NCBI GenBank assembly: GCA_963565915.1
Contig: OY751489.1
Location: 4,340,001 to 4,404,000, forward strand
Direction of reading: 5' to 3'
Origin: Entoloma clypeatum
Lineage: Eukaryota > Basidiomycota > Agaricomycetes > Agaricales > Entolomataceae
Length of the DNA stretch: 64,000 bases
The notes below the pieces were generated by a model. The model had not been told where the DNA came from and made no database searches. It saw nothing but the letters and a program-made list of their open reading frames with translations. Both the position numbers and the translations under genes were made by a program. The first letter of the stretch is position 1. Each line of letters opens with the position of its first letter. Shown piece by piece: positions 30,580-40,356 of this stretch.

Positions 30580-30654
30580 CCCCTGCCCCGAAGGTCAAGC
30601 TCATGCGCAGTCGAAGGTGGCGAATGCTTGGTACGTCGTTTAGAAGATGACTTC

Positions 30655-30963
30655 TGTTGAAACTTTTCCCATCACGTAGATTAGATTAGATTAGATTACA
30701 TCACGTGACCTTTACATATCTTCATTACATACTTGTTTGGTTGGTACAAACAGTAGTACGGTATATAAGACCAGGAAACTGTCAATACCAACAAGTTGTC
30801 TCTTGACTCTTAACCAGCTCCATCGCTCTTACCAGCCTCAACCGCTCTCACCAGCCTCACCCCTCCCAAACCATGTAAGTGGCTAGAACGGTTATGTAGA
30901 GTACTTCCACTGTAGCAGGTTGCTCAGTACATCTGTGGCTAACGCCCAGGTGGAACTTCAACA
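30655..30963 (+). repeat. Copia 5' LTR
   Basis: 309 bp, TGTTGAAAC to TTCAACA. Contains a short TAGAT microsatellite near 30680 and a TATATAA box near 30763. Confidence 0.95.
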
Positions 30964-30980
30964 GGTTATGGGCCCCGGAT
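30964..30980 (+). promoter_or_regulatory. Copia primer-binding site, half tRNA-iMet type
   Basis: GGTTATGGGCCCCGGAT immediately follows the LTR, the same sequence as in the gag-only element at 13.48 kb and matching the core of the Drosophila copia site. Confidence 0.85.
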
Positions 30981-31325
30981 AGCAGAGGGACCTGGGAAAC
31001 GCTGGCAACAGCGAGTACCTGCCCACTCTACCCTGGTTGGCAAAGAACCGATCGAAAGATCTAGGTTCTGAGTCTTACTTCTTCACATATGAACCTGGGA
31101 ACGTCATTACGACAAGTACCTGTCATGAGACGTCCCTAAGGGGATTGACCTAGTACACTCCATGTGGAAACGTTGATCGCACCTTATACGATTCTGACAT
31201 ATAAAGGGTTTTCCCATGACCGCTATTCCTGAAGGGAATAAGTCATAAGGAATCATTCAAATTGTTTTCTCGAATCATATTCATAACATATCACTGATTG
31301 GGAACCCTTTTTAGATTCATCTACA

Positions 31326-34300
31326 ATGTCTACCTCTCGCTCTGCTCTTGACACCATCGCCCCCTTTGACGGCATTGACTACCAAAGCTGGGCCGAAAAA
31401 ATGAAGTCCTACCTCCTCCATCAAGGAGTCTGGCGCATCGTCTCTGGCGACATCCCCCGTCCCGAGATCGCCGACTTCACCACTACGGTCTCCACTCCTG
31501 GTCCCACCGCCGCTGCTCCCCCTGTGCTGACTACCACGGTCGACCAGCCCGGCTTCCGCAAGGAAGAAAAAGCCTGGATCAGGGACGACGACGTAGCTCT
31601 CGGGGCGATACGCCTGAAAATCTCTGAGGCGATCAGACGTCACATCAAAGACAGTACCTCGGCGCTTGGCGCATGGAAAACGTTGAAAGACGCCTACTCC
31701 AAGATATCCCCGGCGGTCATCTTCGGCGACTTTAAAGCCGCCGCCACCTACAAACTGTCTGGACGCGACCCCGTCCCTGAAATCGAACGCCTGGGCTCTC
31801 TCTTCGCCCGTCTCGCCGATTCAAATTTTGTCGTCCCCGATCTGATGCAAGCAATGATCTTGGCCAATGCGATTCCTGACGCCTGGTCATCACTCTCCAC
31901 CGCTCTCTTCCAGGTATACGACGCTGATGACTTCACATGGCAGGCCGTCGCCGACAGCGTCATCTCGGAATACAGGCGCAAGTATTCGGTCGGGTCTACT
32001 CGTACGTCCAATGAGCAGGCCAAGAAAATTTCTGGGACAAAGCGAAAGGGGCAGGACCCCAAATGGGAAAAGCAGCAAAAGCCGAGTACCTCACAGAACG
32101 ACGCTGACGAGCAGCCTAACTCGACCGACCATATTACCGCTTCCGAAAAGAAGAAGGGAAAAGGACGCTGGCGCAATCAAAAGAAAAGCGCCAACACTGC
32201 GGACAACACGTCCGACCATGCGGAGGAAACGGTTGAGTTTGTTGCTCCTGCCATACACTTCCCTCCACCATCCTTTACTACCGTCACCGGGCGCGGAAAA
32301 ACGATAAGTACCGCCCAGCCAGACTCTCAGCGGATGCAGTCGCTCCTTCAGCGAATGAACCCGCCTCCATCCCAGTACACCGGGCTTCCTTCAGGCAAGC
32401 CGTCTGTGTGGAAGAAAAACGACCATGTTCGCAAACTCGCGCGCGGCATTGGTGCCCGCCCCTCAGGGTCAAACCTTCGCATTCTGGATACGATTATCCC
32501 AGAAGAAAACGAAAGACCGTCCAAGCAGCGTCGAGTTACTCCGCCGCTGGACCAAACCCTTAGGATGATGGACATAGACCATCAAAGCGAGCGGATGGGG
32601 CCGGACCAATTCGAAGATGGGCTCATTGAACTTGACGGTTCGTCATCTTCCTCTCCTGAATCTGACCAATTAAGGAAAGCTAATAACACCTCCTTGCAGA
32701 CGTGTAAAATATTAGCTAGTACTAGTGCAGAATGTATGGATCATATTGACAACGATCTATATAAAAAATATACAAAGCACTTTGCGTCATGTACACACTG
32801 TAAGGAGAAAGAACGTGCACAATGGATCTTAGACTCCGGTGCCTCGTTACACTTTACCCATGAGTTCAAGGACTTCGCGTACTACAGGCCTCTTAAGGCA
32901 AAGCGATTTGTCCAAACAGCTGAAAAGGGAAAGAAACTGGAAATTCTCGGAGTTGGGGCCGTTCCAGTACGGCATACCCTAAATGGGGAAGTAAAAACCC
33001 ACCTTCTCCGACCTGTATTCTACATTCCGGACATGGACACGCGCCTATTGTCCCTAGGCGTCTTCCTTAATCACGGTTACAAAGTAGACGGAATGCGTGG
33101 AGAAATCAACATCTCCAAAGGACAGAACAAAATACAGTTCTCGCCTCACATTCTCGGACAAACCATTTATTGGTTAGACACTGAAATACGCTATGACCAA
33201 ATCCACGCGATCTCTAGCGAAATCACTGTCGAAACCTGGCATAAACGCCTTGGCCACCCAAATGACCAGGCGCTCAATAAGATTCCCACTAGTACCAAAG
33301 GAGTACCCAAAACGTTAGTACGTGAGAAATCACAGGAAAGCTGCACGGGGTGTCTAAAAGGGAAAATGCCAAATCAATCTTATCCTAACTCGATAACAAG
33401 GGCTGTCAAACCCTTTGATTTGATCCATTCGGATTTAAAGCAGATATCCACAGCATCGTACCACAAGTACAAATATTTCCTTACCTTTTTGGACGATTTT
33501 TCATCCCACGTCTGGGTCGTCTTGCTTAGGAAGAAGTCAGGCGCCATCACGGCGCTGAAACAATTCCTTGCGATGATCCAGAATCAATTTGCCGCTACCC
33601 CTAAAAAGTGGCGGGTTGATGGAGGTGGAGAATTTGACGAATACAAGGATGTACTTGCCGATCATGGAATTCTGATCGATGTCACGCTCCCATATCAGCA
33701 CCAGCAGAATGGTAGAGCAGAAAGGATCAATCGAACACTATGGGAAAAATCTCAGGCATTGCGCTTCGATGCGTGCTTACCGCCCATGTGGTGGGAATTC
33801 TGTTTGGAACACGCAGCATTTCTCTACAACAGAACCCCCATGCAGCGTCTTGAATGGAAAACCCCTTACTTCAGGGTGACCAATGAGATCCCCGACATGT
33901 CTAGTGTCAGAGTATTTGGATGTCAGGCATATGTATATATCCCAAAGGAGAAACGTAGGAACTCCCTGGAATCAAGATCCCGATTGATGATTTATCTCGG
34001 ATCGAAACCAGGGGTCAAAGGATACCGCTTCATGGATCCTGAGACCAACACGATTTTCATGGGCGGGAAAGCTATCTTTGATGAAAGCAAGTACCCTAGA
34101 TGCCACATTGACCCGTTGCCAGAAAACCACCCAGAAATGGAAAACCCAGAGCCGGCTGATGAGTTTGAGGATCTCATTCCCGGCAGCAATGATGACGATA
34201 GTCACAACGAAACACCTCATATCCCAGTTCCCATTGAACAGGATCAACCTGAATCAGACAATGAACTGCCTGCCAGTGAGCCTGATGACGAACCGCGAGT

Positions 34301-36044
34301 ACCCACTCCGGAACCCGAGCAAGTACCAGATCGACCGATCAGGGAACGACGAGTTCGGAAGATGCCAGGAAGCATCTATGGGGAAGACACTCCAGCGTCT
34401 GATCTTGAAAAATTAGATCGAAGACGGAGATTGGGCGGTCAAACGGCATGGATGAATGACCTCCTGATGGAGGCAATATCAGTCCAAATTGGCATCGTTG
34501 AAATGTCCCATAAAGACATATACCCTCTTCCAAATAGAGAAGACTGGTATGCGGCTGAACGTAAAGAGCTAGACATGCTCAAACGCCGCGGGGTGATCAC
34601 GGACCTAGTACCCCTGCCTGCAGGGAGGAAAGCTCTAAGGAACAAATGGGTTTACAACGAAAAGTCCGACGGGCGTCTGAAAGCGTGCCTCGTCGCAAAA
34701 GGCTTCTCACAGGTAGAAGGGATCGACTTTGATCAGATCTTCTCACCAGTCGTAAGATATGAAACCGTCCGGCTAATACTGGCATTGACAGCCCTTGAAG
34801 GGTGGTTCATGACTCTATTGGACGTCTCATCAGCCTTCCTCTATGGAACGCTCCGTGAAGTCATCTATATGCGACAGCCTGAGGGCTACATAGTAAAAGG
34901 GAAAGAACACCTCGTGTACCAACTATTCAAAGCTCTATATGGACTTAAGCAGGCCGCATTAGCCTGGTGGAGGGAACTTGATTCCTCCATGAAAAAGCTC
35001 GGCTTTGTCCGGCTTCACTCCGATGCGGGAGTATTCATTCACAAAAGTACCAATGGGGAAATTGTAATTGCCGTCATCTATGTCGACGACTCTGCTTTTC
35101 TCGGCACAAACCGGGAATATACGCTAGAAAAGAAGAAGGCCTTCATGACAACATGGGAATGTAGGGACCTAGGTCACCTAGTGCCCGATGGGGAACCAAA
35201 GGAATTTCTCTCAATCCAAATAAGGCAACGTGGGAAGAGGATCTTCATTGATCAAGTACCTTACCTTGAGAAAATTCTGGCACGCATGGGGATGAGCGAA
35301 TCTAATGCCACCCATACCCCACTCCCTACGGGCTACAAACCCATGACGTCCGAAGATGAACCCAATGCGGAACTCCGATCTAAGTACCAATCCGTCATCG
35401 GATCACTCCTATATCTGATGATTGGAACGAGGCCTGACATCTGCTTTGCTGTAATCAAAATGTCCCAATTTTCCGCAAATCCCACCAAACGCCATTTAGA
35501 GGTGGCTAGGGATATTTGCAGATATTTGAAGGCAACGAAAAATTACGCGATCATGTACGATGGGGACTCAGGGAAAGGGATCTATGCATTCACAGACTCC
35601 GACTGGGCGTCAGATGAAAACACGAGGAGGTCTACCACCGGCTTCTTCATATCACTGGCGTCTGGAGCGATAACATGGGTATCATCGGCGCAAAAGACCA
35701 TCGCCCTCTCTTCTACAGAAGCAGAGTATATGGCGCTATCAGATTGCAGTCGCGCAGCAACATGGCTGAGAAGCATGCTTGCCGAACTTGGAATGCAGAT
35801 CGGATCAGTACCGATCTACGGAGATAACAACGGCTCCGTCTTTATCGCATCCAACCCTGTGACTGAGAAGCGATCCAAGCACATTGACGTGCGATTCCAC
35901 TTCGTCAGAGAAAAAGTCTCCGAAGGAATTATTACGGTCGAATTCATCGAAGGAGTGAATAACCCTGCAGACCTTTTGACTAAGAATCTGGGGAAAATCC
36001 TCTTTTCCAAGTTTATCCCGTACTTCGGACTGATAAAGAACTAG
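31326..36044 (+). CDS. Copia gag-pol polyprotein
   Basis: A 1572-codon uninterrupted frame. Gag occupies roughly residues 1-480 (YQSWAEKMKSYL; VWRIV), without a canonical CCHC knuckle. Then: aspartic protease WILDSGASLHF near residue 500; integrase with H..H..CxxC (WHKRLGHP...CTGC) and a DDE core (HSDLK, WRVDGGGEF, GRAERINRTLWE) around 635-830; reverse transcriptase around 1060-1300 with IYVDD near 1250; RNase H from about 1418 (TDSDWASD; STEAEYMA; KHIDVRFHFVREKV). IN before RT defines Copia. The missing knuckle is the one oddity. Confidence 0.95.
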   Translation: MSTSRSALDTIAPFDGIDYQSWAEKMKSYLLHQGVWRIVSGDIPRPEIADFTTTVSTPGPTAAAPPVLTTTVDQPGFRKEEKAWIRDDDVALGAIRLKISEAIRRHIKDSTSALGAWKTLKDAYSKISPAVIFGDFKAAATYKLSGRDPVPEIERLGSLFARLADSNFVVPDLMQAMILANAIPDAWSSLSTALFQVYDADDFTWQAVADSVISEYRRKYSVGSTRTSNEQAKKISGTKRKGQDPKWEKQQKPSTSQNDADEQPNSTDHITASEKKKGKGRWRNQKKSANTADNTSDHAEETVEFVAPAIHFPPPSFTTVTGRGKTISTAQPDSQRMQSLLQRMNPPPSQYTGLPSGKPSVWKKNDHVRKLARGIGARPSGSNLRILDTIIPEENERPSKQRRVTPPLDQTLRMMDIDHQSERMGPDQFEDGLIELDGSSSSSPESDQLRKANNTSLQTCKILASTSAECMDHIDNDLYKKYTKHFASCTHCKEKERAQWILDSGASLHFTHEFKDFAYYRPLKAKRFVQTAEKGKKLEILGVGAVPVRHTLNGEVKTHLLRPVFYIPDMDTRLLSLGVFLNHGYKVDGMRGEINISKGQNKIQFSPHILGQTIYWLDTEIRYDQIHAISSEITVETWHKRLGHPNDQALNKIPTSTKGVPKTLVREKSQESCTGCLKGKMPNQSYPNSITRAVKPFDLIHSDLKQISTASYHKYKYFLTFLDDFSSHVWVVLLRKKSGAITALKQFLAMIQNQFAATPKKWRVDGGGEFDEYKDVLADHGILIDVTLPYQHQQNGRAERINRTLWEKSQALRFDACLPPMWWEFCLEHAAFLYNRTPMQRLEWKTPYFRVTNEIPDMSSVRVFGCQAYVYIPKEKRRNSLESRSRLMIYLGSKPGVKGYRFMDPETNTIFMGGKAIFDESKYPRCHIDPLPENHPEMENPEPADEFEDLIPGSNDDDSHNETPHIPVPIEQDQPESDNELPASEPDDEPRVPTPEPEQVPDRPIRERRVRKMPGSIYGEDTPASDLEKLDRRRRLGGQTAWMNDLLMEAISVQIGIVEMSHKDIYPLPNREDWYAAERKELDMLKRRGVITDLVPLPAGRKALRNKWVYNEKSDGRLKACLVAKGFSQVEGIDFDQIFSPVVRYETVRLILALTALEGWFMTLLDVSSAFLYGTLREVIYMRQPEGYIVKGKEHLVYQLFKALYGLKQAALAWWRELDSSMKKLGFVRLHSDAGVFIHKSTNGEIVIAVIYVDDSAFLGTNREYTLEKKKAFMTTWECRDLGHLVPDGEPKEFLSIQIRQRGKRIFIDQVPYLEKILARMGMSESNATHTPLPTGYKPMTSEDEPNAELRSKYQSVIGSLLYLMIGTRPDICFAVIKMSQFSANPTKRHLEVARDICRYLKATKNYAIMYDGDSGKGIYAFTDSDWASDENTRRSTTGFFISLASGAITWVSSAQKTIALSSTEAEYMALSDCSRAATWLRSMLAELGMQIGSVPIYGDNNGSVFIASNPVTEKRSKHIDVRFHFVREKVSEGIITVEFIEGVNNPADLLTKNLGKILFSKFIPYFGLIKN

Positions 36045-36120
36045 GCGAAACAAAAGTACCTATATATATATGTGGGAAAAAGTAAGATGTATTTAGAAGT
36101 ATGTACTAAATATGGGGGGG

Positions 36121-36429
36121 TGTTGAAACTTTTCCCATCACGTAGATTAGATTAGATTAGATTACATCACGTGACCTTTACATATCTTCATTACATACTT
36201 GTTTGGTTGGTACAAACAGTAGTACGGTATATAAGACCAGGAAACTGTCAATATCAACAAGTTGTCTCTTGACTCTTAACCAGCTCCATCGCTCTTACCA
36301 GCCTCAACCGCTCTCACCAGCCTCACCCCTCCCAAACCATGTAAGTGGCTAGAACGGTTATGTAGAGTACTTCCACTGTAGCAGGTTGCTCAGTACATCT
36401 GTGGCTAACGCCCAGGTGGAACTTCAACA
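36121..36429 (+). repeat. Copia 3' LTR
   Basis: 309 bp, essentially identical to the 5' copy; preceded by the polypurine tract and followed by target duplication ACTTC. Confidence 0.95.
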
Positions 36430-36434
36430 ACTTC

Positions 36435-37372
36435 TGGGTTCGTCTGGAACCTGTTGAGGATAAATGCTCAGACCTTGGCTTGTTCGAGAGGAAAGACTTT
36501 GAAAAAGTCCTGTGCGTGGCAAAACAGTCGCAGCCTTTCGCCTGGTGTGGGTTTGAAGGCCGGAGTCCGAAATGTTGCTAGGGGTCACAAGGGCCGGGAC
36601 CTTCCGAATCCGAGTGTGCCGGCTGGATGGACGAGCTTTCAGACTGACCTGGAGCGAAAATCCGGCATCTAATATGGCTCAACCAGAGTTCCAAAAAGCT
36701 CGAGGAAGCGGGATAGCAGGTACATAGGTTTACAGAAAAACCACGATGACTGACCAGCCTCAGGCAACCTCTTTCCAGTCATTGTCAAAGTTACACTTTG
36801 TGACTACCTAACATGGGACATTCATGGACCCAGCGCAGCCCAAGTCCTCCGATTGTGGATCCATCGTTATGGATGCGCAAGCCCATCTCTCGTTTTCTGG
36901 AATCTCGCCTACCAAGAGAGTCCTGCGATGCAAGATCTGGTTTTTTAAACTGCGATTCCGAGTGTTTCTCACAACCCAAACTAGTTCACTAGAGACTGTC
37001 TTAATCGCGAAGAATGTTGTGATAGCACGTTCCCACTTTACATCGCCGTGTACCAAATATTTCCCTCTGAGTGGCCCCGGGCAAAATGTTCGTCCTCCCC
37101 TTCCTCCGATGTGATGGCGAAGTATACCTGGGCAGCACTCCATGGCCTCAACTTGGCGGGGTGTTCTTCCGCAAAATGCTTCGCACTTACAACGTGAAAC
37201 ACTTCACAAGATTCAAGAGCTCGTCATGGACCGGCCGAAGCTCAGAGAGCTTGATCTGACAAACTAGAAACCCCAGGCGAAAAATAATGTAAGCAATTCG
37301 ATCTGAAGTTTTGTACTCCAAACTTAACTGACTCATGTCCATTCTCGTGAATATCTAATTCTTCCGAAGATA
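36435..37372. other. host sequence, no supported gene
   Basis: Only short, overlapping frames with no domain. May be decayed upstream part of the F-box relic, but no residue pattern supports this. Confidence 0.35.
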
Positions 37373-37829
37373 CATATGTAATGTCTCTTTGCGTTTAGTC
37401 TTGTCAACCAATCCCTTATTTTAGGTTCCTTGACCCCAACTACAAGCTTTCGTCTCCAGCTCGAGACGTGTCGTTGTACTGACTCAAAAGCCAGACCCCT
37501 TGCAGTGACATCCCTATCCTGTGTTGCATCCACGGTCGAATCACTCGACATCGACAAATGCAAGATTCCAGAGCCAATAAATCCAACCAGCGCTAGGCTC
37601 GAAATATGGCCTCGACGCCGCTATGCCTCTGTCGAAACCAACGCGGCCTGATACTCGGCGAACCCTCCTCACGGCGACAGACTCGCTCTCTCTACGGAGC
37701 GAAGACCAAGTCCGAGGTCAATATATGTTTACACAACTTTGCCTTTACTCAATACAGCCAGGGCTCTTGAACGCAATCGAGGTCACTTCTTGGGATGATG
37801 TTTACATCGGCATTCAAGTAAAGTGACTT
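37373..37829 (+). pseudogene. relic of the C-terminal part of an F-box-like gene
   Basis: Across two shifted plus-strand frames the translation resembles the C-terminus of the F-box-like gene at 43.1 kb on the opposite strand. VASTVESLDIDKCKIPE matches its VVSTLEAISIAACEISR, and NAIEVTSWDDVYI matches its NALETGCWEEIYI. Order and spacing are kept, but the frame is broken at least once. It looks like a degraded paralogous copy. Confidence 0.55.
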
Positions 37830-39323
37830 ATACATGAAGGCAATGACGGGGTTTTAGACTCAGCGTGAAAGGTACAGTACATACGGATGCCTTTCAATCT
37901 CTGCCAGTGCAACTTAAAATTTGGTGCTTTGAGTAGATGTACATGTCGTTCCGCAACGAACAGACCAAGGAGGGTTGCACACCAAATTTAGAATCGATGG
38001 CGGACAGCCTGAGTCCCTAAAAGGTACACCAGGGTACACCACGTCACCGGGATTAACTGCGATAGAAGACCACCGAGTCAACGAGCGTCAACGTTACGTT
38101 TTGGAAGATTGTCTTGCCTATATGTATAGAGAGATCTTGATCGTTCGATGCGCCGTTATGTAGCAGCCAGGCTCGACAAGGTACTCGCAGGAACCGAGGT
38201 AGAAGGCACGCCGCAGCTTGGTAGTGTACTTAGCTTCGTCCTGCATGACGAGGGGGGGAAATATCTTGATGGGACGTCCTTAGTTGCTCAATGGTATAAA
38301 ATCCGATATAAACCACAGACATACCCAAAAGGACTTGCTATAGGTGCAAATCAAGCGGGAGGTACCAGGTGAATGGCTGACATGACATCTGAGGCACACA
38401 CTCCGGTGTCCGAAAAGCACGAGGCACCGTGAGGGACAAGAGAGCAGTGGGACCTACAATGAATCCTCTGTCCAGCTCTGTGCCTGCACTATCTTGCCGA
38501 GTCAGCGGAAGATGTGCACTGTCATTCACGTAGTCAGAGTCAGGCCCCATCCATTAATTAACCTCCAAGCAACGTCAACCGAGCTAGGTCTCTGTAAGAA
38601 AGCTTATATCAGTTTACGCCCCCGCAGGCAAGTCCGAGGTGACCTGTTCCAGGGAACACGTCCCTTATGTCGCGTAGAGCCAGGGTGAGGGAAGATCGAA
38701 TCATTGGACGTCAAAAAGTCGAACGAGAGAATTGAAAAGTCAGAAGAGAATGCAAGTTGGGGAAATCCAAGGGAAACTCGCACACATACCCAAACAGACC
38801 ATCGAGCCAATCAATATTAATCAATGATGGCCGACGCCGGAAGCTCTGCCGGAATCCGGATGAACCTTCAATTTTTTTCAGCGTCAAAATCTGTCATCAA
38901 TCCTGCCAGTCATTCGCTGATTTGTTCTAACAAGTTCTTGGATCTTGATAGACTTCCTGGCGATTCTTGCCCAGGTCCACCCCAAGAATGATTTGATTTG
39001 ATACAATGTTCGCCGAATCAACAATCCGTCGAGGTAGGTGGCATACTCTCATCTAGGTCCCGTTCCCCTGTACCTTTCATCATCATCATGCAATGGAGGC
39101 GCCGCTGCACCGGTTGCATAATACAGATGGTAGCGTCAAAGGACGGAAGGGAATAAGTTAGGTACTTGAAAGGTTGGGCTCCTGCAAGATACATCTAGAT
39201 TTGTTCTTTTCCTCAAATTTTCCATCTCCCCTACTATAGGCTCCCTACTTAAACCGACTCCGATGACACGAAAATTAACGGCTTGTCCTCTCAGCGCTCC
39301 ATTGGAAACTCCAGCTTTCTATC
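37830..39323. other. host sequence, no supported gene
   Basis: About 1.5 kb with small frames only; no motif, splice chain or RNA gene recognised. Confidence 0.35.
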
Positions 39324-39944
39324 ATGATTCGATTCGATAGCGTTTCACCAGAGGTCATGGAAGCGATGTGCACACCATTGCACCGGATCTTGGCACCACA
39401 AGGCAATGGGCGTGGTAGCCTCTACCTCGGCTCCCTTTCCGCCGTCATGGATAAAACCCTGCTTCGCGAACACCACATCTCGCACGTCATACAAATCATC
39501 GACGCGTCTTGGATCAAGCTCTCCGACAAAGATGGGTTCAACTCTTACCATATCGAAATTCTCGACCATGCTGCTGCCGATCTCAAACCACACCTTGAGG
39601 GTGCTTGCAACTTTATCGACAGGGCTCTTAAACGCGGGCAGAACGTCCTCGTCCATTGTCATCAGGTGTGTACCCCTAAAATTCAAGCACCCCCAATTCT
39701 TTTCATTCAATGGTCCTACTCCTCCAATCGCGCTGAATCGCCGTCCCGACAGGGAGTATCACGGAGCCCATCAATCATCATTGCGTACCTGATCCGCAAC
39801 TACGGAATGACCTTCGACAATGCCCTCGCTCTCGTGAAACATCAGCGGGCATGTGTCAAACCCAACTCCGGGTTCATCACCACCTTGCGGGAGTGGGAGG
39901 ATTACTGCCGCCGGCCATCGGCTACCCGATACACCACTACGTGA
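39324..39944 (+). CDS. dual-specificity protein phosphatase
   Basis: Two exons, 39324-39665 and 39753-39944, giving 177 aa. Removes phosphate from phospho-Tyr/Ser/Thr proteins. The signature HC-HQ-GVSR-S (Cys112, Arg118) is complete only after splicing: the 87-nt intron falls exactly between HCHQ and GVSRS. Upstream features fit the fold: LYLGSLSAV near residue 33, the Asp of the general-acid loop in ILDHAAADL near 78, and FIDRAL before the active site. The intron is a multiple of three without a stop, so unspliced RNA would encode a 206-aa protein with 29 extra residues in the active-site loop. Small atypical DSP; substrate unknown. Confidence 0.88.
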   Translation: MIRFDSVSPEVMEAMCTPLHRILAPQGNGRGSLYLGSLSAVMDKTLLREHHISHVIQIIDASWIKLSDKDGFNSYHIEILDHAAADLKPHLEGACNFIDRALKRGQNVLVHCHQVCTPKIQAPPILFIQWSYSSNRAESPSRQGVSRSPSIIIAYLIRNYGMTFDNALALVKHQRACVKPNSGFITTLREWEDYCRRPSATRYTTT

Positions 39945-40356
39945 ATTTGCTCCATGATGGTGAGATCAAAATCATTCTGTGGGTACATCTGACCATGCGA
40001 AAAACCCCCAGATCTACATACACAGATTATCTTCCTAGTCCCCTTACCACCAGCCTTCGCCATGGGGGAAATGGAGGATCATCCTTCTTTCCTTCTTCTT
40101 TTGCTCTCTTTGTTCTCGTTGCAAAACCGAGCTGTTATTTAATCCGTAAAACATACTAGTAAACCAGACTTCGAGAGATCCACCATTGAAGGACAATTGA
40201 CCTGGCTGTCGTACCGTCCTCGATCACCGTCGTACTCCCATCCGAGTCCTCTACTATAGTGCCAGTGTAGCTTGTACCGTCGATATCTCAAGGGCAACTC
40301 GCTTTCACACAATTCTGCCTATCAGTGGCTTCGATTCGCCATTTCACGAGCTTCGC
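39945..40356. other. convergent 3' intergenic region
   Basis: Between the phosphatase (plus) and esterase (minus) 3' ends; no gene supported. Confidence 0.5.

Larger units (their letters stand above)
30655..36429 (+). mobile_element. Ty1/Copia retrotransposon, young and apparently complete
   Basis: Identical-length 309-bp LTRs (30655-30963, 36121-36429) with one visible difference (30783-30794 region, C/T). Target duplication ACTTC at 30650-30654 and 36430-36434. A single open gag-pol frame, primer-binding site and G-rich polypurine tract (TATGGGGGGG just before 36121) are all present. Only ~65 bp of host sequence separates it from the Gypsy element. Everything visible suggests competence for transposition. 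Confidence 0.95.
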
